In this document: piece by piece, positions 7,824-16,692 of the stretch
Numbering within the stretch: position 1 is the stretch's first letter
How the letters are laid out: every line of letters starts with the position of its first letter
Assembly (NCBI RefSeq): GCF_025717045.1
Contig: NZ_JAOVZN010000005.1
Span: forward strand, 1 to 64,000
Source: Flavobacterium sp. SH_e
Lineage (GTDB): Bacteria > Bacteroidota > Bacteroidia > Flavobacteriales > Flavobacteriaceae
Length of the DNA stretch: 64,000 nt
Direction: 5' to 3'
The notes under the pieces: generated by a model
Told to the model about the DNA's origin: nothing
Databases searched by the model: none
Seen by the model: the letters and a program-made list of their open reading frames with translations, nothing else
Made by a program: the position numbers and the translations under genes

Positions 7824-10223
7824 ATGATTACAAACACATCATTAGAATACAAAGGCGATTTATATCCATCAAAAATTGTCTCTTATGAACATGAAGGAGA
7901 TTCGATTTTCTTTAATACAGATAATAAAGTAATCTTAAAAGTCACAATTCTTCGTGATAGTTTAATTCGTTTTCGTTTTACTACAAAAGGATATTTTAGC
8001 AATGACTTTTCTTATGCTATTGATAAAACACAGCTTCATGGTTATAATTTTTTAGAAGTTACAGAGGAAGAAACATACTATCAAATTAGAACGAGCAAAG
8101 TAAAATGTAAAATTCAGAAAGCTGATGTGCGTCTTTCGATTTACGATTTAAATGATTTTCTAATTCTTGAAGATGAACTTGGTTTTCATTGGGAAGAAAG
8201 CTATGAATACGGTGGAAATATCGTAAAAATGAGTAAATATTCTAAAGATGGCGAATGTTATTACGGACTTGGCGATAAGGCTACTCAAATGAATCTTAAA
8301 GGTAAGAGAGTCGAAAATTTTGCCACAGATCAATATGCTTATCAAAAAGATCAAGATCCTCTTTATAAAGTAGTTCCGTTTTATATTGGTCTTCATAATA
8401 AACAATCTTACGGAATCTTCTTCGATAATACATTTAGAACTTTCTTTGACTTTTGTCACGAAAGAAGAAATGTAACTAGTTTTTGGGCAGAAGGAGGCGA
8501 GATGAATTATTATTTCGTTTACGGTCCGCAAATGCAAGATGTTGTGACTACTTACACCGATTTGACAGGAAAACCAGAATTACCGCCACTTTGGGTTTTA
8601 GGATATCACCAATGTAAGTGGAGCTATTATCCTGAAAGTAAGGTGAAAGAAATTACATCGAAATTTAGAGAACTTCAAATTCCTTGTGATGCCATTTATC
8701 TCGATATTGATTATATGGAGGGATTTAGATGCTTTACCTGGAATAAAAACTATTTTCCTGATCCGAAAAGAATGGTTGCCGAACTAGCTGAAGATGGTTT
8801 TAAAACGGTTGTCATTATAGATCCTGGAATTAAAATCGATAAAGATTATTGGGTTTATAAAGAAGCTTTAGAAAAAGATTATTTCTGCAAAAGAGCCGAC
8901 GGGCCTTATATGAAAGGAAAAGTTTGGCCGGGAGAATGTAATTTTCCTGATTACACAAATCCCGTAGTTAGAGAATGGTGGGCGGGATTATTTAAAGAAT
9001 TAGTTGCAGATATAGGAGTTAAAGGAGTTTGGAATGATATGAACGAACCGGCAGTAATGGAAGTTCCAAATAAGACTTTCCCTATGGATGTTCGTCATAT
9101 TTATGATGGAAACCCTTGTAGTCATAGAAAAGCGCATAATATTTACGGAACGCAAATGGCAAGAGCAACTTATCATGGAGTTAAACGATTTGCATATCCA
9201 AAACGCCCATTTGTAATTACAAGATCAGCATATTCTGGAGCGCAACGCTATACATCTTCTTGGACAGGTGATAATGTCGCAACTTGGGAACATCTTTGGC
9301 TAGCTAATATTCAGGTACAGAGAATGTCAATTTCAGGAATGGGATTTACAGGTTCTGATATTGGAGGATTTGCAGAACAGCCAACGGGCGAATTATATGC
9401 CCGCTGGATTCAGTTAGGTGTTTTTCATCCGTTTTGTAGAACGCATTCATCTGGAGATCACGGAAATCAAGAACCGTGGGCTTTCGATGAAGAAGTAATT
9501 AATATAACAAGAAAATTTGTTAGTCTTCGATATCAATTATTGCCCTATTTATACACAATGTTTTGGCAGTATATTGAAGAAGGAATTCCGATGCTGAAAC
9601 CTTTGGTTTACTTTGATCAAGATGATACACAAACACATTATCGCAATGATGAATTTATCTTTGGAAATCAGATTTTGGTCTGTCCTATACTTGAACCTAA
9701 TGCTGTAGGCAGACGTATGTATATACCTAGAGGAGAATGGTATAATTACTGGACAAATGAACTTTTTATAGGTGGTAGAGAAATTTGGGTTGACAGTAAA
9801 TTTGATGAGATTCCGGTTTTTGTAAAAGCGGGCGCAATTATTCCGAAATACCCGGTTCAACAATATGTTGGCGAGTTAGAATTTGATGAATTAACGTTTG
9901 ATGTTTATTACAAAAATGGCAAAGAACAATCAGCAGTTTATGAAGATGCACAAGATGGTTACGATTATAAAAAAGGACGTTACAGCTTCTTGTCATTAAG
10001 AAATATTGGAAAGGAGAAAGAATTGATTATCCAGCTTCATAAAGAAGGAAAATACATAACTCCATATACAAAATACAAAATCAACTTAATTGGTTTGCCA
10101 TTTAAAGTTTCTGAGATTGAAATAGACAACGAAAAAATTGAATTTGATAAAATCAGCTTTGAACAAAATAATTTCTTAATTGTTGATAAAGAGTTTAATG
10201 AGCTTCATATTGTTGGAGAATAG
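7824..10223 (+). CDS. GH31 family alpha-glucosidase
   Basis: 799 residues, typical of GH31. It has an N-terminal beta-sandwich, then the barrel with nucleophile Asp405 (GVWNDMNEP) and acid/base Asp483 (TGDNVATW), followed by the GSDIGGF and RTHSS motifs and C-terminal sandwich domains. There is no signal peptide, so it should act in the cytoplasm, releasing glucose from alpha-glucans. Its position behind glgACB suggests glycogen or maltodextrin turnover. It has its own putative promoter after the glg terminator. Confidence 0.92.
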   Translation: MITNTSLEYKGDLYPSKIVSYEHEGDSIFFNTDNKVILKVTILRDSLIRFRFTTKGYFSNDFSYAIDKTQLHGYNFLEVTEEETYYQIRTSKVKCKIQKADVRLSIYDLNDFLILEDELGFHWEESYEYGGNIVKMSKYSKDGECYYGLGDKATQMNLKGKRVENFATDQYAYQKDQDPLYKVVPFYIGLHNKQSYGIFFDNTFRTFFDFCHERRNVTSFWAEGGEMNYYFVYGPQMQDVVTTYTDLTGKPELPPLWVLGYHQCKWSYYPESKVKEITSKFRELQIPCDAIYLDIDYMEGFRCFTWNKNYFPDPKRMVAELAEDGFKTVVIIDPGIKIDKDYWVYKEALEKDYFCKRADGPYMKGKVWPGECNFPDYTNPVVREWWAGLFKELVADIGVKGVWNDMNEPAVMEVPNKTFPMDVRHIYDGNPCSHRKAHNIYGTQMARATYHGVKRFAYPKRPFVITRSAYSGAQRYTSSWTGDNVATWEHLWLANIQVQRMSISGMGFTGSDIGGFAEQPTGELYARWIQLGVFHPFCRTHSSGDHGNQEPWAFDEEVINITRKFVSLRYQLLPYLYTMFWQYIEEGIPMLKPLVYFDQDDTQTHYRNDEFIFGNQILVCPILEPNAVGRRMYIPRGEWYNYWTNELFIGGREIWVDSKFDEIPVFVKAGAIIPKYPVQQYVGELEFDELTFDVYYKNGKEQSAVYEDAQDGYDYKKGRYSFLSLRNIGKEKELIIQLHKEGKYITPYTKYKINLIGLPFKVSEIEIDNEKIEFDKISFEQNNFLIVDKEFNELHIVGE

Positions 10224-10279
10224 TTTAATTCTGATATTTTTTTTCCTAATTGTATAAAATATTTTATTTTTTTTAATTG

Positions 10280-10287
10280 TATTTTTG
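10280..10287 (+). promoter_or_regulatory. Promoter -7 element for the M48 protease gene
   Basis: TATTTTTG matches TAnnTTTG, 20 bases upstream of the start codon. A TTG at 10250 is rather far away. Confidence 0.4.
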
Positions 10288-10307
10288 ATATAAAAATCGC
10301 GTGAATT

Positions 10308-11117
10308 ATGAAAAAATATGTGTTTTTAGGAATTTTTGGAGCACTTGTTGTGGCATGTGCAACAAATCCAATTACAGGAAAACAAAATTTGAATTTTGTT
10401 TCAAATAGTGAACTATTTCCATCTTCATTCCAGCAATACAGTCAGTTTTTATCAGAGAACAAAGTGATAACTGGAACTGCAGATGCAAAACGTGTAGAGA
10501 CTGTTGGTTATAAAATTAAAGCGGCAGCTGAGAAATACCTCAATTATTTAGGACAATCTCAATATTTAAAAGATTACCGTTGGGAATACAAACTTGTTGA
10601 TAATAAAGAAGTAAACGCTTGGTGTCTTCCTGGAGGAAAAATTGTGGTGTATTCTGGTATTTTGCCAATTACACAAGACGAATCTGGTTTAGCAACAGTA
10701 ATGGGGCACGAAGTTTCTCACGCACTTGCAAATCATGGGGCGCAAAGAATGTCTGCAGCACAATTACAGCAAATAGGAGGTGTAGCACTTGATGCAGCAA
10801 CAAGCAATAAATCGGAATCAACGAGACAAATATTTTCTCAAGCTTACGGAATTGGTTCTGAAGTGGGAGTAATGCTTCCATTTAGCAGAAGTAATGAAAG
10901 CGAAGCCGATAAAATAGGTTTAACTCTAATGGCAATAGCAGGATATAATCCAGACGATGCCGTTACTTTCTGGAGTAGAATGGCTGCTAAATCTGGCGGA
11001 TCTGGAACTCCTGAGTTTATGAGTACGCACCCGTCTGACGCTACAAGAATTGCGAATATTAAAGCTTTAATTCCTGAAGCAAAAGCAATTGCTCTAAAAG
11101 TTGGAACAATAAAGTAA
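10308..11117 (+). CDS. M48 family zinc metalloprotease lipoprotein
   Basis: 269 residues. The N-terminus is a lipoprotein signal with a VVAC lipobox (Cys17). HEVSH at 134-138 gives two zinc ligands and the catalytic Glu135, and NESEAD supplies the third ligand (Glu199). The family resembles LoiP/BepA-type periplasmic proteases that handle misfolded envelope proteins. Membrane anchoring at the outer or inner membrane is inferred from the lipobox. It is monocistronic, with a clear terminator 25 bases downstream. Confidence 0.88.
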   Translation: MKKYVFLGIFGALVVACATNPITGKQNLNFVSNSELFPSSFQQYSQFLSENKVITGTADAKRVETVGYKIKAAAEKYLNYLGQSQYLKDYRWEYKLVDNKEVNAWCLPGGKIVVYSGILPITQDESGLATVMGHEVSHALANHGAQRMSAAQLQQIGGVALDAATSNKSESTRQIFSQAYGIGSEVGVMLPFSRSNESEADKIGLTLMAIAGYNPDDAVTFWSRMAAKSGGSGTPEFMSTHPSDATRIANIKALIPEAKAIALKVGTIK

Positions 11118-11142
11118 GACAAACTTATTTTTATATAATACA

Positions 11143-11175
11143 AAAAAAGCTATTCGATTTCGAGTAGCTTTTTTC
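11143..11175 (+). terminator. Terminator after the M48 protease gene
   Basis: Stem AAAAAGCTATTCGA with TCGAGTAGCTTTTT (one wobble) followed by Ts. Confidence 0.88.
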
Positions 11176-11278
11176 TTTCAGGAAGAGTTGATGATTTAAT
11201 AATGCACGAATTGAATAATTTATATCTGATTATGATAAAAATTAGATAAATTCGTAGCCTATTAATAAAATCATTTCT

Positions 11279-12604
11279 ATGAAAAACCTACAAAAAGGAG
11301 ATAAGAAGCTCTTAAATGCTTGGGCATTTTACGATTGGGCTAACTCAGTTTATACCTTAACAATCGCTTCCGCTGTATTTCCGATTTTCTATGAAGCTTT
11401 ATTTTCCGATCGTGATCATTATATTGATGTTTTCGGAATGCATCTTAAAAATTCAGCTTTAATTAGTTTTATTACGGCTGCTGCATTTTTAGTTGTTTCA
11501 TTTATTTCTCCACTATTATCAGGAATTGCTGATTATGTTGGAAATAAAAAATCTTTCATGAAATTTTTCTGTTACATGGGAGCTTTGTCATGTATGGGAT
11601 TGTATTGGTTTGATTTGGATAATATTTATGTTGGTTTATTATTTTACTTTTTAGGATTATTAGGTTTCTGGGGAAGCTTAGTTTTTTATAATTCTTACCT
11701 TCCAGATATTGCATTTGAAGATCAACAGGATAAAATTAGCGCAAAAGGATATTCTTTAGGATATATAGGAAGTGTGATTTTACTGATTATCAATTTAGCA
11801 ATGATCATGAAACCAAAACTTTTTGGTATTACTGGTACAGATGGAGAAGCTGCAATGAAAGCAATGCGTTATTCATTTGTAATGGTCGGAGTATGGTGGA
11901 TTCTTTTTAGTCAGTACACATATTATTATTTGCCAAAAGGAAGTAAAGAAAAAAGTCAGAAATTGACAAAAGATGTCGTTTTTAACGGTTTTAGAGAATT
12001 AAAAAAGGTTTGGGCGGCATTACAGAATATAACTCCATTAAAACGTTATTTAGGAGGTTTCTTTGTTTCAAGTATGGCAGTTCAAACAGTGATGTTAGTA
12101 GCCACTTACTTTGGAGCGCAAGAAATTCAATGGACTAACAAAGAAGAAAGTACAATAGGATTAATTATTTGTATTTTATTGATACAATTGGTTGCTGTTG
12201 CGGGCGCAGTTTTAACATCCAGAGCTTCTGCAAAATGGGGAAATATCCCAACTTTAATATTTATTAATACTTTATGGGCTGTTTTCTGTGCTTTAGCTTT
12301 CTTTATCACGCTTCCAATTCATTTTTACGTTATGGCAACTGTGATTGGTTTGGTAATGGGAGGAATTCAGGCTTTATCAAGATCTACGTATTCGAAATTA
12401 CTTCCAGAAACAGAAGACACAACTTCATTTTTTAGTTTTTATGATGTTGCAGAAAAAATCGGAATTGTAATTGGAATGTGTGTTTACGGAATTATTGATC
12501 AGATTACAGGAAGTCCGCGTGCGGCAATTGTAATTTTAGCAATTTTCTTTATTACAGCAATATTCCTTCTTAGAAGGGTGCATAAAAAAGACGTTTCAAA
12601 TTAA
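11279..12604 (+). CDS. UMF1-type MFS transporter
   Basis: 441 residues, about 12 hydrophobic segments. The N-terminal AFYDWANSVYTLTIASAVFP motif is characteristic of the UMF1/Atg22-like branch of the major facilitator superfamily. Some members are linked to amino-acid or vacuolar efflux in fungi; the bacterial substrate is not known. It acts in the inner membrane. The gene stands alone, with a terminator about 20 bases after its stop. Confidence 0.85.
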   Translation: MKNLQKGDKKLLNAWAFYDWANSVYTLTIASAVFPIFYEALFSDRDHYIDVFGMHLKNSALISFITAAAFLVVSFISPLLSGIADYVGNKKSFMKFFCYMGALSCMGLYWFDLDNIYVGLLFYFLGLLGFWGSLVFYNSYLPDIAFEDQQDKISAKGYSLGYIGSVILLIINLAMIMKPKLFGITGTDGEAAMKAMRYSFVMVGVWWILFSQYTYYYLPKGSKEKSQKLTKDVVFNGFRELKKVWAALQNITPLKRYLGGFFVSSMAVQTVMLVATYFGAQEIQWTNKEESTIGLIICILLIQLVAVAGAVLTSRASAKWGNIPTLIFINTLWAVFCALAFFITLPIHFYVMATVIGLVMGGIQALSRSTYSKLLPETEDTTSFFSFYDVAEKIGIVIGMCVYGIIDQITGSPRAAIVILAIFFITAIFLLRRVHKKDVSN

Positions 12605-12626
12605 CTGAAACGCCTTTGAAATAGCT

Positions 12627-12690
12627 AAATCACGAATTGCAATAATTATTTGATTGATGATAGTTTTGTAATTCGTGATTTTTTTTCTTC
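12627..12690 (+). terminator. Terminator after the UMF1 transporter gene
   Basis: A 12-bp perfect stem (AAATCACGAATT with AATTCGTGATTT) with a roughly 30-base loop and a T-tract on the plus side. It lies between two convergent genes. Confidence 0.75.
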
Positions 12691-12695
12691 TATAA

Positions 12696-13418
12696 TCAGC
12701 TTTTTGAAATGCTTCCTGATCCTGAAACTTTTACATCTTTCTTTTCTGGATTTCCAATATATCTGATGTTTCCAGAGCCTGAAACTCGTGCAGTTAAACT
12801 TTCGTTACAAGAAACTTTACTATTTCCAGAACCTGAAACGTTTGCTTCAACAATTTTTGATTTTAAATCTGCTGCATCGATGTCACCCGAACCAGAAAGT
12901 TTTGTCGAAAAATTATCTGCAATTCCTTTTAAATGCACATTTCCAGAACCGCTTACGTTTAATTCCAAATTATTAGCATCAACTGGTAAAGTAAAATTTC
13001 CAGAGCCAGATAATTTTACGACAAATTTGTCAGTTTTAATTACGTCTTTTGACTGAATATTTCCAGAACCCGCTAAACTCAATTCAGATATTTTTTCAAA
13101 AGGAACTGTAATCTGAATATTTTTAGTTGGTTTTATATTCGTAAATTTTTCAACATAAATTTTTAGCGAATTATCCTCAACTTCAACTTTAATGGCAGAC
13201 AATAAATTCTCTTCGCCTTTTAAAGTAATTTTTCCCTCTTTTCCTGCAACCAAATCCACATCAAAAAAGCCGGAAATTTTAATTCCATCATACTCTCCAG
13301 TTGTTCTCGTTTCCGTTACAACATTTCCATTTCCTTTTAATTTGTTGTTTTCTTGTGCATTAATAGTACAGTTTATGAAAAGTACCGATAATGCTAATAG
13401 TAAAATTGATTTTTTCAT
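12696..13418 (-). CDS. Secreted head-GIN domain protein (DUF2807)
   Basis: 240 residues with a signal peptide (ALSVLFINCTINAQ). The mature protein carries seven SGSGN-like repeats roughly 20 residues apart (AGSGN, SGSGN, SGSGD, SGSGS), the mark of DUF2807 auto-transporter-adhesin head-like beta-helices. Function is not established; a surface or periplasmic beta-solenoid is predicted. It is the last gene of a four-gene unit headed by an ECF sigma factor, 19 bases after the DUF4097-like gene. Confidence 0.82.
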   Translation of the reverse strand: MKKSILLLALSVLFINCTINAQENNKLKGNGNVVTETRTTGEYDGIKISGFFDVDLVAGKEGKITLKGEENLLSAIKVEVEDNSLKIYVEKFTNIKPTKNIQITVPFEKISELSLAGSGNIQSKDVIKTDKFVVKLSGSGNFTLPVDANNLELNVSGSGNVHLKGIADNFSTKLSGSGDIDAADLKSKIVEANVSGSGNSKVSCNESLTARVSGSGNIRYIGNPEKKDVKVSGSGSISKS

Positions 13419-13437
13419 TGTTTTGATTTTTAGATGA

Positions 13438-14496
13438 TTAATTCTTTGTTAGTGAAATATTTCCGTAGTTCGAATTTATATTGATTTTATTCTGACCTTT
13501 TTTCTTGTAGAAGCCGGCAATTCTTTTACTGTTACTTTTAACTTCAGAAACAGAAATATCTAAACTATTGTCATGTTTGATATTCGAATATCTTGCAGAA
13601 ATATCAAAGTCAAAAGCATAATTGGGCACATAACCAATCGAAATATCTGTATATCCAGAGTTTATATTGATATTTCCAGCTTTTTCATTCATTGTTTCAA
13701 TTTTGATTTTACTGTAATTAGTATCATAACTGAAATTGCTTGAGATTTCTCCAATAATAATTGTTAAATAATTTCCTGAACCGTTTAAAGAATTGACTTT
13801 ATCAAATTTAAGAGTTCCATAATTGCAATCCATTTTGATGTTTTGTCCATCGCCAAGATTAACATCTGTATAATTTGCGCTTATATTTAAATTTCCAGAA
13901 TCACTAATTTTAAGTCCAGAATATCTAGCATCGACGTTTCCTGTTTTTATATAATCAATACTTGAATTTTGGCAATATTGAATTGAAACTTGATTGTTAG
14001 TTCCATTTAATTTTCCTAAAATAACTTTTCCGTATTTGCAGTCAATATCTGTTGAAGATTCTGCATTTGGAACAAAAATATTACCGTATTTATTAACCAA
14101 TTTTATAGATCCATTTTTTGGAATTTTAATTAAATAATTAATTTCAAAACTGTTGTTGCTTCCTTTGCTTTTGAGGTTAGAACTTCCGAGTTTAGTAACT
14201 GCAGAAACTAGCCCTTTTAGCGCTGTAATATCTACATCTATGCTATTTAATCGTTCGTTTACCCAATTTTCATTTGGTCCATTTACTTTTATGGTTATAT
14301 CCAGATCGATTTTATCTTCGTCCCAAGTGGTCACCGTGATATTTCCATATTTATTATCAACATCAATTCCTGCGTTCGAGTTTACTATATAAGTTTTCTT
14401 TATGTTTTTTTGTTTAGTTATAAAAGTGTCATCATTTGAAAATCCTAAAAATGGAATCAAAAGAAATAAGATTAGTAAGTTATAGTGTTTTTTCAT
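13438..14496 (-). CDS. Secreted DUF4097-like beta-strand repeat protein
   Basis: 352 residues with a signal peptide ending near LGFSNDD. The remainder is a run of short strands with recurring YGN, YGK and SGYTDISIG motifs, as in DUF4097-type solenoids. It belongs to the same structural class as its downstream neighbour, and both probably work in the envelope. Its start overlaps the end of the anti-sigma gene by 17 bases, so expression is coupled. A membrane-stress sensor or effector role is inference from the sigma/anti-sigma context only. Confidence 0.75.
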   Translation of the reverse strand: MKKHYNLLILFLLIPFLGFSNDDTFITKQKNIKKTYIVNSNAGIDVDNKYGNITVTTWDEDKIDLDITIKVNGPNENWVNERLNSIDVDITALKGLVSAVTKLGSSNLKSKGSNNSFEINYLIKIPKNGSIKLVNKYGNIFVPNAESSTDIDCKYGKVILGKLNGTNNQVSIQYCQNSSIDYIKTGNVDARYSGLKISDSGNLNISANYTDVNLGDGQNIKMDCNYGTLKFDKVNSLNGSGNYLTIIIGEISSNFSYDTNYSKIKIETMNEKAGNININSGYTDISIGYVPNYAFDFDISARYSNIKHDNSLDISVSEVKSNSKRIAGFYKKKGQNKININSNYGNISLTKN

Positions 14497-15013
14497 TAGA
14501 GGTGTTTTTTAGTTTTTCATTGTCTTCAATTCTTTTCAAAACGGTTTGTAAAAAAGAAATACGCGTTTGGAGATTGTTTATCATTGCATAAATAATCTGT
14601 TTGTTCTCGCCATTTTTCTGCAATTCATTTATGATTTTTTGATAATCAGCATCAAAAGTTTTCATCTGATTCAAGGCGTCATTAATGATCTGCTCATTTT
14701 CAGGTGAACTTTTTTCTTTTAATTTAACCAGTTCGTTATCAATCAGAATATTGAAAATAGAATCGGTACGTTTAGTTTCTTTAGAGGCAAATTTGAATTC
14801 TTTTGGTTTTTCGTTTTTGTAAAAAAGAGATATTCCAATCATTAATACAATCGAAGCGGCAATAGCCGTTACGAACCAATATCTTTTCTTAGGTTCTTTC
14901 TTTTCTAATTTTTGCAGAAAATCCATTTGATGATCAGGGTTTAATTCCTGAATATCCCATTCGTTTTCAAATCTGTTGAATAATTCGTCTAAATTGTCTT
15001 TTTCATTTTTCAT
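14480..15013 (-). CDS. Membrane anti-sigma factor
   Basis: 177 residues: a cytoplasmic N-terminus of about 43 residues, one transmembrane helix (about 44-65, ending LMIGISLFY), and a periplasmic Lys/Glu-rich coiled-coil-like tail. This architecture, and its place 14 bases after the ECF sigma gene, identify the likely cognate anti-sigma factor. There is no zinc-binding HxxxCxxC motif. Confidence 0.78.
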   Translation of the reverse strand: MKNEKDNLDELFNRFENEWDIQELNPDHQMDFLQKLEKKEPKKRYWFVTAIAASIVLMIGISLFYKNEKPKEFKFASKETKRTDSIFNILIDNELVKLKEKSSPENEQIINDALNQMKTFDADYQKIINELQKNGENKQIIYAMINNLQTRISFLQTVLKRIEDNEKLKNTSNEKTL

Positions 15014-15027
15014 AATTCCAATTCATT

Positions 15028-15582
15028 TTATATCTCTTCCAATTTTTTTCTCAAACTGTCTTTAGCTCTGCTCAAAGTTGTTCTGCAATTTGCATAAGTA
15101 ATGTTTAAAATTTCACAGATTTCTTCTTGATCATAACCTTCAATGTAAAAAAGCGTCAATACCATTCTGTAATTGTCTTTTAGCTGTAGAATTGTATCTA
15201 AAACCTGTTTTACTTTTAGACTGTTTAAGTCAATATTTTCAGAAATAATTCCGTCATTTTCTTCAATTTTATAAAGCTGTTTACTAATATCTTCTACTTG
15301 AAAAGAGTTGTTTTTTTTATAAAAATCGATACTATAATTGATGATTATTTTTTTTAACCATGCACCAAAAGCCACTTCTTGTTTATAGTCATTGATTTTT
15401 GTAAAAGCTTTTAAGAAACCTTCTTGCATGACGTCTTGTGCAAAATGTTCGTCTTTTACAATACGAAAAGCCACATTATACATCGCTTTACAATAGCGAT
15501 TGTATATTTCAAACTGCGCTTTCTGGTTGTTGTTTTTGCAAAGCACAATTAGATCTTCGATATTTTGGTTTTTTATATTCAA
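15028..15582 (-). CDS. ECF RNA polymerase sigma factor
   Basis: 184 residues. Sigma region 2 is at about 20-85 (FRIVKDEHFAQDVMQEGFLKAF), and region 4 at about 135-180 (MVLTLFYIEGYDQEEICEILNIT, then an SRAKDSLRKKL recognition helix). Regions 1.1 and 3 are missing, as in ECF factors. It heads an operon with an anti-sigma factor and two secreted beta-repeat proteins, which are likely targets. Confidence 0.93.
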   Translation of the reverse strand: MNIKNQNIEDLIVLCKNNNQKAQFEIYNRYCKAMYNVAFRIVKDEHFAQDVMQEGFLKAFTKINDYKQEVAFGAWLKKIIINYSIDFYKKNNSFQVEDISKQLYKIEENDGIISENIDLNSLKVKQVLDTILQLKDNYRMVLTLFYIEGYDQEEICEILNITYANCRTTLSRAKDSLRKKLEEI

Positions 15583-15746
15583 GTAGTGGCTTTTGGTTTT
15601 TAATATAGACTTGGCTTTTTTTTGTTTGTTACAGTTTTGATAAAAAAAATAAAGAATATTTTTTGATTTTACGTAATGCCGTAAGGTATAATAAATTCAT
15701 TGCTATAATTTCACATAAAATTTTAATACCAAAAACAAATTCAATT

Positions 15747-16430
15747 ATGAGAAAACTAAACAAATGCTTTGCAATCCTGTTTGTTATGACAGGATTTATG
15801 TTAACTTCATGCAGTAGTGATTCTGGCGAAACGGCTGGCGAATCAACAGGAGATTACTGGCCTTCTAAAATAGGAAATCAATGGGTTTTTGATCAAGATG
15901 GATCTGAAAGCACGATAAAAATCCTAAGCTCATCAAATAAAGATGGCAATACGTATTATAAATTCAATCAGCTATTTGGAGGAAATGATGAAATTTCTGG
16001 TACAGCAGGCGCTTCATTAAAAAAGGTTAAAGGAGATTATTATGTAAGTATTGATGAAGTTACTTATGATGCAGAAGGAATAACTGGTAAAATGACTGGT
16101 TATGAATTCATCCTTTTTAAAGATTATCTAGAAGTTAACCAAACATGGACAGGAAGTTATTCTCAAGAAACAACTTTTAACATAGCTAATTTTCCAGCTA
16201 TTAAAATGACGGTAAATTATACAGGAACTATTTTAGAAAAAGGAACAAGTATAAAAGTGAAAGAGGTGACTTATGATAATGTTGTTAAATTTAAATTTCA
16301 TTTGGATGCTTCAATGCAAGGCCAAACGTCTTCATCTGATTCTTACTATTGGATCGCTAAAGATGTTGGAATCGTTAAATTTGAATCAGCAGGAAGTACT
16401 TCAGAATTAGTTTCATATTCTGTAAAATAA
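15747..16430 (+). CDS. Hypothetical lipoprotein
   Basis: 227 residues. I start at the internal ATG because it gives a good lipoprotein signal (MRKLNKCFAILFVMTGF then LTSC). The tail contains SSDSGE, then a beta-rich domain (WPSKIGNQWVFD, YYWIAKDVGIVKFES). The pattern resembles Bacteroidota lipoproteins that measure or bind something at the surface; the family is not recognised. Divergent from the ECF sigma operon; a strong terminator follows. Confidence 0.72.
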   Translation: MRKLNKCFAILFVMTGFMLTSCSSDSGETAGESTGDYWPSKIGNQWVFDQDGSESTIKILSSSNKDGNTYYKFNQLFGGNDEISGTAGASLKKVKGDYYVSIDEVTYDAEGITGKMTGYEFILFKDYLEVNQTWTGSYSQETTFNIANFPAIKMTVNYTGTILEKGTSIKVKEVTYDNVVKFKFHLDASMQGQTSSSDSYYWIAKDVGIVKFESAGSTSELVSYSVK

Positions 16431-16451
16431 TTCTAAAAAAAACACATTTTT

Positions 16452-16483
16452 AAAACCCGAAAAGTCTTTTTCGGGTTTTTTGT
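16452..16483 (+). terminator. Terminator after the lipoprotein gene
   Basis: Stem AAAACCCGAAAA with TTTTTCGGGTTTT, then Ts. Confidence 0.92.
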
Positions 16484-16692
16484 TTTCTAAACTCTACACT
16501 CTATTATTTTTCTAAAAATAGTTAATTCGAATTATTTGTACTTTAAGTTTGTTTTGGCATAATGATTGTCTATTTTTATGCCCTATCTTGTAATTGAAAT
16601 ACGGAACGTGTTTTCAGTAAAAACTACAATAAGTCATACTCTTTTTACAGATAGTATAAAATTTTTAATGACAAAACGACTTATATTTTATT

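Noticed and set aside
12709-13056. Plus-strand frame of 115 codons opposite the SGSGN-repeat gene
   Set aside because: It mirrors the tandem repeats on the other strand (PEPET-like runs) and has no promoter or binding site. Shadow of the real gene.
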